In this document: piece by piece, positions 53,432 to 63,588 of the stretch
Numbering within the stretch: the first letter of the stretch is position 1
Layout: each line of letters opens with the position of its first letter
From: Tetraselmis striata
Lineage: Eukaryota > Chlorophyta > Chlorodendrophyceae > Chlorodendrales > Chlorodendraceae
NCBI GenBank assembly: GCA_006384855.1
Contig: VCJN01003206.1
Span: 1 to 64,000 of the forward strand
DNA: 64,000 bases
Direction: 5' to 3'
The notes under the pieces: generated by a model
Database searches by the model: none
Told to the model about the DNA's origin: nothing
Seen by the model: only the letters and a program-made list of their open reading frames with translations
Program-made: the position numbers and the translations under genes

Positions 53432-54229
53432 ACCTATTTTGCACCGTGGAATTCATTTTGCACCGTAGGGTTTGTTTATACCCTAGTTCCCGGGTCTACT
53501 ATCAGTACTTAAGACTCACTGGTGTTGTAGCTTGGGTTTGTAGACCTTGGGTGCAGTGCAGCATTCATCAGCATGCAGGCCAGCCGCGACGCATATCCAA
53601 TGTTGGTTTTGGAGCATTTTGTCCAAAATGAGACAAGATGAGGCAAATCAATATTTATTATGATTATTACATCCACGGGCTAGCTAGCCACAAGACGTTG
53701 CTAAGAGTTTATTCGTTGAGCATCCCCAACTCAAGCAAGTCCTTCTTCGTGGCTGCGTTAAACTTGACGACTCCGCCGGGTTTGCGTTGCGCTGGGGTGG
53801 TTGACATGACGTGGACGCAGTTGTTTCGTGGCTGGCTGATTTGCCACCCAGTTTGCGCATATGTCTTCACGACTTGGACGATTTTACCGTACCACTTCTT
53901 TCTGACCATGGTGCCGTCCTCGTTGAACACCTCGCGACTTCCCGACGCGTCGTGGATGGCCTTCGCGTACGATGGGGGACGGCTTCAACAAGCTTCCAAG
54001 AAAGCGTCAGGCACTTCTCCCAGCTTGTGTCAACTGGCTTCTTCCCTCCTTTTGTCTGCGCGTATAACCATAGGGGCATGAGAGGTTTGCCCTTTGCATC
54101 GGCATGGAAGGGCTCGTATACGGCCACGGTCAACGTGTCTTCGGTAGTCTCGCGCGACTTCACAAGCCCGATGAGGAATCTCGACTCCCAATCACCAAGA
54201 GTTTCAGGGCACTTGTCTTCCTCATGCAC

Positions 54230-54379
54230 CTAATGATGGCCAAGACCGCGAACTATGTTAGTCCTGAGCGAGACGCCACGCCATTTTTGTCCCAGTTGGG
54301 ACAAAATAACAAGCACGGTAGATGAACCAAATTGTTTTGTCCCGTAAAGGACAAAAATGAAAAAAACAATGGGACTCAC
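54230..54379 (-). other. 150 bp intron with two foldbacks
   Basis: GT (54379) to AG (54230), phase 0. It contains TTTTGTCCCAGTTGGGACAA (54288 on) and TTTTGTCCCGTAAAGGACAA (54336 on), two near-perfect hairpins built on the GGGACAAAA word that also occurs in the 24 bp minisatellite. Confidence 0.6.
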
Positions 54380-55224
54380 ATCGGAGACGTCGATGACAAC
54401 GAGGTTCGAGCCCTTTGCATCGCTGGGCGATGTGTTGTTATGAAGCCTCTCCTTGGCGCCGGCGTGAACTCCCCGGAAGGCGCTGTCATCTTCAAGCACT
54501 TGAGCACGAACCTCGGCTTCAACCCGAGCGGCTTCGGCATTGTTGAGGTCTGCGTTGATAGCCATCGTGTGACGTGCCTCGGCGGGCGCGGTCTGCCCGT
54601 GCTCGCGCAAGAAGTCGTCAACTTCCTCTTTCCGTTGCGGCCAGAACCCGGAGAAAGCTGCCGAAGGAGCAGTTTGCATCTCATCCAAGTCGTCGAGCAG
54701 ATTCTTTCAGCACTCGCGCTCGACTGGGGAGAAGTGCCACTGGACCGCCAGGTCCGTGATGTACGACCTGACCTTCTTGAAATCATCCAAGTACCTCTGG
54801 ACCTTCACCGCGTCGGGCTTCACAGTCTTGGGGATGCGAACCCAGTGAGGCAGCAGGGTCTTCGCGGAGTCCATGCTATCAATTTCGAAGAAGAAGAAGT
54901 TTCCATGGCCAAGGCGCGACTGGAAGACGGCGTTGTTCAGATCCCTTCGTTCCTGGCGCACTCTCTCGAGGTGTACCTTCTGCTCAGCTCTGACCTGACG
55001 CCTCACGAGCTGCTGATGTTGACGGTGCACTTGACGTTCCTCTGACGTCATGTCCTTTGTGCAAATCTCGCGAGCTTGGTCTCCGAGTGCTTTGCCCGCC
55101 GCGCAAATGGGACAGTGGCTGAATCGCTTCACCTTTGGCGTGGTGACATCCGGGAAGTCTTCCTTCCAAGTCCGGCGGAAAGTGTCGAACGATGCGAGCT
55201 TCACTTCGCTCTCGGTAACCAAAT

Positions 55225-55994
55225 CTACAAAGCGGCAGGGGCATGATAGGTCGGTATACAAATAAGGTCTCATAATGCGAGACAGAAAAGTTTGGTCTAA
55301 AGTGAGTCGAAATAATTATATCGATAGTGGGTGGATAATTATGTAATCAGCAGGGCGAAACAATCTGTCATCAGTGTGACGCAACTGTATGTCATCAGTG
55401 GGACGAAACGGTTTGTCATCAGTGGGACGAAACGGTTTGTCATCAGTGGGACGATATCGGCTAATTTTGTGGGACAAATGCTTTTGTGGTCGGTGGGACG
55501 AAACGGTATGCCATTAGCGGTGCGAAACGTTCTGTAATCAGTGGGACTAAACGCTTTGTCATCAGTGTGACGAAACGGTTTGTCATCAGCGGGACGAAAT
55601 CGGTATGTCATCAGTGGGACGAAACGGTCTATCATCAGTGGGACGAAACGGTTTGTCATTTGTGGGACGAAACGGTATGTCATCAGCGGGACGAAACGGT
55701 ATGTCGTCAGCGGGACGAAACGGTCAGTCATCAGCGGGACAAAACGGTATGTCATCAACGGGACAAAACGGTTTGTCATCAGTGGGACGAAACGGTTTGT
55801 CATCAGCGGGACAAAATGGTCTAAAATTAGAGGGACAAAACGGTTTGTCATCAGCGCGACGAAACGGTTTGTCATCAGTGGGACGAAACGGTCTGTCGTC
55901 AGCGGGACGAAACGGTTTGTCATCAGCGGGATAAAACGGTATGTAATTAGCGGGACAAAACGGTCTGTCATCAGTGGGACAAAATGGGCCTCAC
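55225..55994 (-). repeat. 770 bp intron filled by a 24 bp minisatellite, array 1
   Basis: Intron of the minus-strand gene: donor GTGAGG after ...ILR+G, acceptor TTTGTAG, phase 1. About 26 units of a 24-mer (core CAGTGGGACGAAACGG) occupy 55372-55985, with variants such as CAGCGGGACAAAACGG. All frames stay open since 24 is divisible by three, which gives a spurious long ORF repeating FVPLMTNR. Confidence 0.85.
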
Positions 55995-56229
55995 CACGGA
56001 GAATGGGGTTATCGTCCTCGGCCCACGACTTGTAGTAGTAGTAGACGCAAATCTTGGTCATCCAGGGAGGTAGGTGCTTCTTGAAGGTCTCGTTGTTGCC
56101 GTCATGAAAAGTCACGATCTCGACGTGACCGAGGTCATCTGTGAAGAAGTGCTCGAGAAACATGCGCACATGCTCCCTCGGTGTTACAACCCCCTTAGGA
56201 CTTGGGCCGAATGGTCGTCTAGCCATAGA

Positions 56230-57146
56230 TAGTCCTAAAGCAGGAGCTGAGTCAAGGGCCCATTGCTGGATCGTTATTCCACACGGCCAGGAATAATGAG
56301 CAGAGATTTGGGAAAAGGGATTCTTACAGTACCGGAATGCCGGTAACCTGGGTGACTGGCCCGGCGGTGGTTTTGCCGGCCTATTTATAGTCGCTGGTTT
56401 CCGTCATTCCATGCGCTGCGTATAGATTCCAATTTCCGCCACTTGTGCTGCGTGTAACTACTAGACTAATACTAAAATCGACGTGTGCGGTCCTAACCCG
56501 CGGCCCGTCGCTATTTTAGTCATATACTACTAAGTACAGACACGGTTCCTAGCACCTTCGCCTGTCCGCAGCACAGTGGTTATAATATTTGACTACTATT
56601 GCTATAGCAAATGCTATAGCGTTCTAGATGGTTCCAGTAGGTTCTAGTACCTACTGCTAAGACACTCTAAAGGCGGCGCTCCATCTAACGCTTGGTGTCA
56701 TCATCCTCTAACTGGTGACACCATAGCGTACGACAATCGCCGCTGCTGGTACGCAGGTACATACAGGTTACTCGCACCCCATGTGGGTACTCGTAATACT
56801 GTCCTGCACTACTAGTCGCCTTATAGTCGCTCGTACTGACGCCTCGTCGTCCTCGTACCAGTACTTCGCCTTCACTTGTACTCGCACTCGCAATGCTCAT
56901 ACTCGTACTTCGCTTGGCTTGTACTCGTTCTCGTCCGCCTCAGTCGCCAGTTCTTCGCTCCTTCGTCGGCTCCCGCAGTACAAAGTACAACAGTGTAGAG
57001 TACATAACACTCGGTCCGGTTTGTCTGCTCTCGTATTGCTTGCGCTGCCTGATGTACGTGGGTTCGTTATCCACCACCGACCGCTGGATCACGAGATGTC
57101 TGTGTTTCGAGACCTGATGCAAGGCCTCCCACGCACGCCCACACGT
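56230..57146. other. probable intron or insertion in the transposase gene
   Basis: It lies between exon 1 and exon 2 of the minus-strand gene. It includes a block of TACTCG / ACTCGT triplet-like repeats (56780-56940) resembling those in the LINE N-terminus (46650-46900). No coding assigned. Confidence 0.4.
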
Positions 57147-57653
57147 TTAGATGGGGCCTCGATGATCGAAAGGGCGCAAGTAGCCACCGTGATCAAACAT
57201 GTAATCGAACTTGTCGGATGCCGACTCGTAGCCACCCCTGAAAACCTGAGCGAGCCGGTCAAAGGAGCGGTTCTGATTGCCAGAGTATACGGTCAACGCA
57301 CGGTCCAACACGGCATCAACGAGGGCCTCTCCGCACTGTGTGTATAGTTTGTGCACGCACTTCCGCGAACAACATGGCGACTGCTCGCTAGCCTCCTTGG
57401 CGAGCATGAGGCGGATACAGTCGCGAGAGGTGCGCTTGCTGATCAGAGACGAGACCTTGCCATTATCGCTTTCGGCGACCTCGTCGGAGCCCTTGCCCCA
57501 CGTGTACTTCCTTTTCTCAGGCTCCTTACGATCACTAGCACGCGCGTCGCAATCACACGAGTACCCGCTCCGGCACGAACACGGCGGTAATGTAACTGTA
57601 GTGTCCGACGCGCCGGATCCTGGAGAAGAGGCCATGCTTTCGACCGCTGCCAT

Positions 57654-58205
57654 GCTCCAGCGTGGGGCGAGTGGGGGGGGGGGGGGGGGGGGTGAAGGAC
57701 TGTGATCTGTGGTGAGGAAGACTGGCGGCCGATGACCGTTCTCGGACGGGCCGTTGACCGGGGTGCATAATATCCAGCTACGGGTCAAAATAATTGAACC
57801 TGATGACTCAAATACCGTATTATTTCGTGTTTCTTCCGTATGTCGGTAATAGTTCTATACTAGTAAGTACACCCGGATCCAATCCAAGGAGTATGTCATC
57901 CCATGAAGGAATATTATTGCCACGCCACTGTACTCTCGTACCGTTATGACTCTCGAGTAGGGAATATTTCATCTTCCAGTAATAGTAATATATAGTCGCA
58001 GTAGTTAGCCTTGTATATTCGTCGCGGTGCAAAATACATGAACCTGATGACGACGACGAGGTGCACTGTAGTGTGCGCACGCGCGCCGTTGGTCCAGCAG
58101 GGGTCAGAGCGGCGGCAGACAGAAACCACGTCATTTCCACCTCTCCCTCACCGCTTCCCACCAAGAAACCCGCTCGACTACCGCGTCAACCTACCTACCG
58201 CCAGA
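57654..58205. promoter_or_regulatory. divergent intergenic region between the two transposon genes
   Basis: 550 bases separate the two start codons, so both promoters should lie here. A G run sits at 57674-57691. TATA-like ATATATAG (57988) lies about 215 bases before the plus-strand ATG. No motif can be assigned firmly. Confidence 0.4.
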
Positions 58206-58266
58206 ATGGCGCCGAAGAAGAACGAGCCTGCCAAGGACAAGGAAGACAAGGACGACGCCACCCCAT

Positions 58267-59098
58267 GTGAGTTGCGCGCGCGTACAGTAGCTGCCTGCCA
58301 GCTCGACGCGTGATGCGGCCATATCTAGCGAGTTCGGTTAGGGTTCCCTGTAGAAGCGGTGTAATCTAGGACCGCTCGAGGTATAGGCAGACGAGTGGGA
58401 ATAGAAACCCAAATGAGACGAGCGGCATTAGGGTCCTGCACGGTAGTATTACGTCCCGTCGAGGCAGCTGCGGCAGGTTCAGTAAGGATGCTAATTGGTG
58501 GTGGGAGGGGGGTGGGGGTGGACAGCGGCCAGGTGGACCCTGTGCCTGTACTCCGCCGTAAGGAGTGATTTAACATTAGTGTGAAGCGCAGTACTTAAAG
58601 ACAAAACAGTATTAAACCGCAGTACATAATGTATTGGAAATAGTTCTGTCATCAGTGGGACGAAACGGTTTGTCATCAGTGGGACGAAACGGTTTGTCAT
58701 CAGTGGGACGAAACGGTTTGTCATCAGTGGGACGAAACGGTTTGTCATCAGTGGGACGAAACGGTCTGTCATCAGTGGGACGAAACGGTTTGTCATCAGT
58801 GGGACGAAACGGTCTGTCATCAGTGGGACGAAACGGTTTGTCATCAGTGGGACGAAACGGTCTGTCATCAGTGGGACGAAACGGTCTGTCATCAGTGGGA
58901 CGAAACGGCATGTCATCTGTGGGACGAAACGGTCTGTCATCAGTGGGACGAAACGGTCTCATCAGTGGGACGAAACGGTCTGTCAACAGTGGGACGAAAC
59001 GGTATGTCATCAGTGGGACGAAACGGTCTGTCATCGGTGGGACGAGTCGGTCTGTCATCAGTGGGACGAGTCGGTCTGATAGAATATGATATTTATAG
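58267..59098 (+). repeat. 832 bp intron with 24 bp minisatellite, array 2
   Basis: Donor CCAT/GTGAGT at 58267, acceptor ATTTATAG at 59098; phase 1 on both sides (Cys codon split). About 18 copies of the 24-mer (core CAGTGGGACGAAACGG) fill 58649-59080. The units are almost identical, more so than in array 1. Confidence 0.85.
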
Positions 59099-61881
59099 GT
59101 CGAAGGTCCAAGCGGACATCAAAACCTACCGAGAAAGCAAAAGAATTCGATGCGCTCGGAGCGCTAGTCGGGAGAAAACACAACGCGTCATCTTCTGTGC
59201 CCAAGCAGCCGGCGGCGAAGAAGATCCGTGCAGCCTCAGCTTCTGCAGCGAGAGCGGGCGCTGAGGCATCAGGTAACCCCTGGAAACCGAGCCTTTTAGG
59301 AGGTAGGTAGAGTGCCGGCTTACGGCACGCACTCGCAAGGAGAAAGATCGGCCGCCGCTCGTTTAGGGCCCAAATCATGAGCGGCCAAGTCCTCTCAGAT
59401 GCTCAAATGCAGACAGCGCGAAGGCTAATCGATTACAAAAAGCTCATGCAAGCTTACTATCAATCATGTCCTTGCCTCTCCAATCATATGATTTTTGTGA
59501 GTGCACTGTGTCATATTGACATTGTTTGAAATCATGTGTGTTGACAGGTTCGAAAGGACGCGCACATGAGCAAGTAGCGACTCAAGCTTCAAAGGAATCC
59601 AAGGGAAAAGAAAAGGTTTCAGAGACGATTGTGACTCCAGGTAATTGTGACTGAAAGTATCAATCCCTGCCTTCTCACTCCCTTCGATTAATTTCTCGTC
59701 AGTGAGTTATCTGACGTTCCAACATGTCGTCAATTGGCGCAGGCAACCGCGTCGGAAGCAGCCGGTAAATCGGGATCCCCAGGTAAGAAAATCACGCTTG
59801 GCTTTGATGGTGTATGGCGATACCGTTCAGTAGTTAATCGTGACGCCCACTGCAGGTGTGTTGAGTACTCTCTACTCATTCTTTACAGGTTCCCCTACTC
59901 AAGGCTCTTCTTTGTCTAAAGGGCCGCCACAAGTACCAGAAACAGAGCCGGAGCCTGTGCCCGATCCGGAGCCCGAGCCAAAGCCTGAGCCGGAGCCTGA
60001 AATAGAGCACACTGAGCCGGAGCCCGAGCCCGAGCCGGAGCCTGAAACAGAGCCCACTGGGTCCGAGCCCGAGCCTCAGCATGAGCCTGAAACTGAGCCC
60101 ACTCAGATGGAGCCAGAGCCGGAGCATGAACCGGAGCCTCAGCCCGAGCCGGAGCCGGAGCCTGAGCATGAGCCCACTCGGCTTGACCCGGAGCCTGAAC
60201 CGGAGCCGGAGCCCGAGCTCGAGACTCCAGCGCCGACTACCGGGCAAGCGTCCGGTTCTGGACCCTCTAGTTCTCGAGCATCTCTTGCCGAGGCTCCGAG
60301 AAGAAGGGTTCCTGAATTCCTCAGCATGTGCACGGATGAAGAGGTCTTCGGCACAGAGGGAGAACAAAGGCAACGGGCGGCAGAAAAGCGTAAGCAAGCT
60401 CTCGACATCACCGGCACTCCTGGACCCGAGAGGAAGACAAAGCTGATGACAGTCGCCTCTTACGACGACTTCTTTGACGAGAGGGACGGATCCCAAGAAC
60501 ATGACTCCTACAGCGACTTTACCTCAAGGAGCTGGACTATCCACTGGTTCAAGAACACAAGTGCCGAGGTACAGATCTACATCGAATTGCACAAGGCGAG
60601 CCTGCTGACTGGCAAGGACTTTTTCGATGATCCGAAGGGGCCACTTCTCGCGTGTATCGGAAAGATCAAGGACGTCGAGCTGGACTCGGCCGGAAACTAC
60701 GGGGTGAGTAAAGCTTATATAATGTCTCTGAATTCGTGTCATTTTCGTGTATCAATAAGTATTAATATTCTTATGCTTGTTACCGCAAATCTCTCTTGAA
60801 CCTTATCGCTTGACACTGCACAAGGAGTTCAGGATCGATGTCAGCTTTGAGAGGTTGCTACTCCACGCGATCCAACCGCCACTCTCCTTCCAGCCGCGGT
60901 TCCAGTCTTACTACGCATGGACTTTGGTCGAGCGCAATGTGATGTCGCATGCGCTGACAGGTTTCGCGTCTGGTCATATTGACATCGATGACTTGGCCAA
61001 CATTGACAAGGATTTTAAGAACGCGCTTCCATACGTCGACACGTTGGCCGTCCCGCCGGCCTTGAATGGCTTCCACCACACCGGTGCCGTCGACTGGATC
61101 TCTTACGGCCACCTCAGAGTCGAGATTGCTGATCCAGAGGTAAAGACATCTCACGGTGGCGACATCAACACGTTATACGCCGACAGAGTCAACCTCGTCA
61201 TCGACAAGGATACGGGGCTGCCTCACATTTTCAGCTTCCCATCCGATAAGTTCGTCGCACCGCCGCCATAATTTGAATTCCGATCCTCAAAGCTGCAAGA
61301 CTGCAATATGGTGGCGCAAAGCTACAAGGTAAAAGCCTATCGCGCCATGTTAGACCTATCCGGATCAAATATGTGTAGACAAATCTAAATCAATACACAA
61401 TGCAACTTACTGACATCCAATTCTTGCATTTGTTATTCAGAGGAATCCTTCCCTATCCGCCGAGAATTTCTCAGTGTCCTTTCCTGTGGTTGCCAAGGGT
61501 ATGGCCTCAACGTTCAGGGAAGAGTTTGAGCCCCTCGCTCTGACCATGGCCAACTTCAAGGAGCTAGTCGCAGCATTCGAAGGCGGGGAGAAGCCGAGGT
61601 TGGCGGATTCAAGTTCCTACAAGCCAGAGATCGACGTAATCATCAAGTTTCTGGGCGCCCACGGCGCGCGTCAAGCCAACATCGACGGCAGCCACAGACG
61701 GGAGGCGAAGCGCATGGTGAAAGAAAATTATCCGGAAATCTACAAAGCCAACAAAGGCATCCACCTCACGTCGGACAAGATAAACATCGGCCTCTCGCCG
61801 GAAGTCTGCCGCTACATGTCTATGAAGCTCAACGAGGCGGGTCACACCGTCGTGGGAGACACGTCCATGCACAAACTCCCG

Positions 61882-62246
61882 GTGAGCGACCCATTCTCCC
61901 AAATTATTATTAAGCTGACCGTGGGAGCAAATAGGCGTAAAGTGTGTCAAAAGTCGTTCTGTCGTCACCGGGTTAAAAATATGTCGGTCAGTGGGACGAA
62001 ACGGTTTGTCATCAGTGGGACGAAACGGTTTGTCATCAGTGGGACGAAACGGTCTGTCATCAGTGGGACGAAACGGTATGTCATCAGTGGGACGAAACGG
62101 CATGTCATCAGTGGGACAAAACGGTCTGCCATCAGAGGTACAATCGTTCGGAAAGATGTGTACATGATGAAAATGTACATGATGAAAAATGTACATGATG
62201 AAAAAATGTACATGATGAAAATTTATCGTGTTGTTAATGCTGCTAG
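61882..62246 (+). repeat. 365 bp intron with 24 bp minisatellite, array 3, and a second short repeat
   Basis: Donor CCG/GTGAGC (61882), acceptor TGCTAG (62246), phase 0 on both sides (KLP then ILTNDLRIVFEPL). About six 24-mers occupy 61985-62135. Four copies of ATGTACATGATGAAAA with varying A runs follow at 62158-62222. Confidence 0.85.
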
Positions 62247-63031
62247 ATTCTGACAAATGATTTGCGCATTGTTTTTGAGCCCCTTGAGCAGATTTCCGAA
62301 GCCTTCCGGCATGTGGATCTCGGGGTTCGAGGATGGGACGAAGCCATAACCAAACTCGGAGACCTATTTGTATACTACCAGCAAGAACTCGATAGAGTCG
62401 AGCGTCTCAATTACGGCAGGCAACTCACCTAGAAGGAAGTGAGGAAGGTTTGCGAAGCAATTCGGAAGCCTGTCAATGCAATCCTCGATAACAAGAAGTA
62501 CGGCTTCGGCAAAGACAGAGCTCACTTCCGAGTCGCCCTCATGGAGGTAAGTTGTGACCGACCCAAGTGTCTTAATCACATGGAATACTATCAGTCCTTT
62601 CTCCGTACTGGAGTTTTTCGACCCAGGATGTTGGCTTTGGACACCATGCGCCCTAGCTAGACGAGCCGTCTCTTGCCAAACATAGCGACAGCGCGGATCT
62701 CCCTGTGGGCCAGATGTACCTTGTGGTTGGACTGCTCATCCGAGGAGAGCACATTGTGACCCCTTGCCTCTACGAGCTGGTGGATGACATAAAGCATGCC
62801 GGCGACAAAGACCCCATGGCTGTTACGCACACCAACGCTAAGTGGCTCGCGATGATTGAGACCTGGAGGTTTCGCGATCTCTTGCGTCGAGCAAGCATCA
62901 AGCTCATGAATGCCATTGACACGGCAAAGGGCAGAGAGGCACTCCAACTGCGGACGCCGGACGAACCGGCCAGGAACTGGGGGAAATATCTCTCGGACCA
63001 CATCAAACAGTAATGCAACCTATTTTGCACC

Positions 63032-63588
63032 CAGGCACGCGGTGCATTGTGGTTAGGTCAAAATTAGGGTTTCCGGGCAGCAGTGGGATTGATAGCTAAT
63101 ATGAATGTCGCTTGGTTTTATTTTGTGCCGATTCGGGAAACCAATTCCGTCCAAACATGGACAAATCAAAAGAGTGAAGGAAACGGGATGGTTACAAGAA
63201 GTCTGCGCTGTCGGGGGCTGAAATTCCGTCCAAACTTGGACAAACTTAAAGGGCGAGGATACGTGATGGCTACAAGCAGTTTGTGCCGTCGGGGGCTGAA
63301 ACTTTGTCGAAGCCGGGACAAAACAGATGAGCGGCTAATTTTGTGGAAAAGTGTACTACATCTCATCTTCGATCACATAATCCCCTCGACGCTCAGCCGC
63401 CTCGGGTCTCCTCTTCTCTGCCTTTTCGCGCTCTGCCCGCTCCTCTTCCTCGGTCATTGGAAGGGGTAAACCCGGCCACTTCTCAAAGTTATCCGGACGC
63501 AGTCTTTGAGTCTCGTCCCATGGCTTCTCTTTGAACCATGAGGCCGTCATGGACTGACTTCATCCCAGCGATTTGCGTCTTCTGGTTG
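63032..63588. other. 79 bp repeat and a short Glu/Arg-rich frame
   Basis: A ~79 bp unit (TCCGTCCAAACNTGGACAAA ... TGTCGGGGGCTGAAA) occurs about 2.5 times at 63135-63330. On the minus strand 63550-63356 is open (KPWDETQRLRPDNFEKWP, then Glu/Arg repeats); it could be a downstream part of the methyltransferase gene, but no splice was confirmed. Confidence 0.45.

Larger units (their letters stand above)
53709..57653 (-). pseudogene. transposase-like gene of the DUF7869-type, spliced, broken
   Basis: Exon 1 (ATG 57653) has CSCRSGYSCDC and CCSRKCVHKLYTQCGEAL, the N-terminal Cys cluster I associate with this family. Exon 2 (about 56218-55995) has HVRMFLEHFFTDDLGH and LPPWMTKICVYYYYKSW. Exon 3 (55224-54380) has FSHCPICAAGKALGDQ, a coiled basic stretch (RRQVRAEQKVHLERVRQ), FFFEIDSMDSAKTLLPHW (equivalent of the first catalytic Asp), then helical sequence. 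Exon 4 (54229-53709) begins VHEEDKCPETLGDWESR. Splice phases agree: exon 2/3 phase 1, exon 3/4 phase 0. Breaks: TGA at 54707-54709 in place of Trp, and a frame change in a five-C run near 53967, where six Cs would restore phase. The middle of the DDE domain is not visible, so an internal deletion is likely. The exon 1/2 junction was not resolved. Confidence 0.6.
58206..63013 (+). pseudogene. second gene of the large DNA transposon (unknown function), spliced, two stops
   Basis: Exon 1 (58206-58266) is Lys/Asp-rich (MAPKKNEPAKDKEDKDD) and ends at GTGAGT. Exon 2 starts at 59099 (RRSKRTSKPTEKAKEF) in matching phase 1. Small Ser/Lys/Gly exons follow near 59280, 59548 and 59766, all ending CCAG/CAG+GT. 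A large exon from 59890 has about 35 Glu-Pro repeats and then a folded part ([31 protein letters not shown]). The next exon, from about 60822, has EFRIDVSFERLLLHAIQ. Two nonsense codons are in phase with sequence on both sides: TAA 61269-61271 and TAG 62430-62432. The end is SDHIKQ and TAA at 63011. No known family recognised; by position it is the accessory protein of the transposon. Confidence 0.6.
53432..63031. mobile_element. large DNA transposon with two divergent multi-exon genes (unclassified)
   Basis: A minus-strand transposase-like gene (57653-53709) and a plus-strand gene (58206-63013) diverge from a 550 bp intergenic region. The same motif, ACAGTAAT then two bases then AACCTATTTTGCACC, occurs at both outer edges (53425-53449 and 63007-63031) in direct orientation. 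The left edge interrupts DIRS copy C. Both genes are broken by stops, so the copy is dead. Element limits are inferred. Confidence 0.5.

Noticed and set aside
55339-56226. A repetitive protein with FVPLMTNR units
   Set aside because: Splice sites remove the repeat as an intron; only 56218-55995 is coding.
58649-59080. CRISPR-like look of regularly spaced short repeats
   Set aside because: The 24 bp units are head-to-tail with no unique spacers, lie in a spliced intron of a eukaryotic transposon and have no cas genes.
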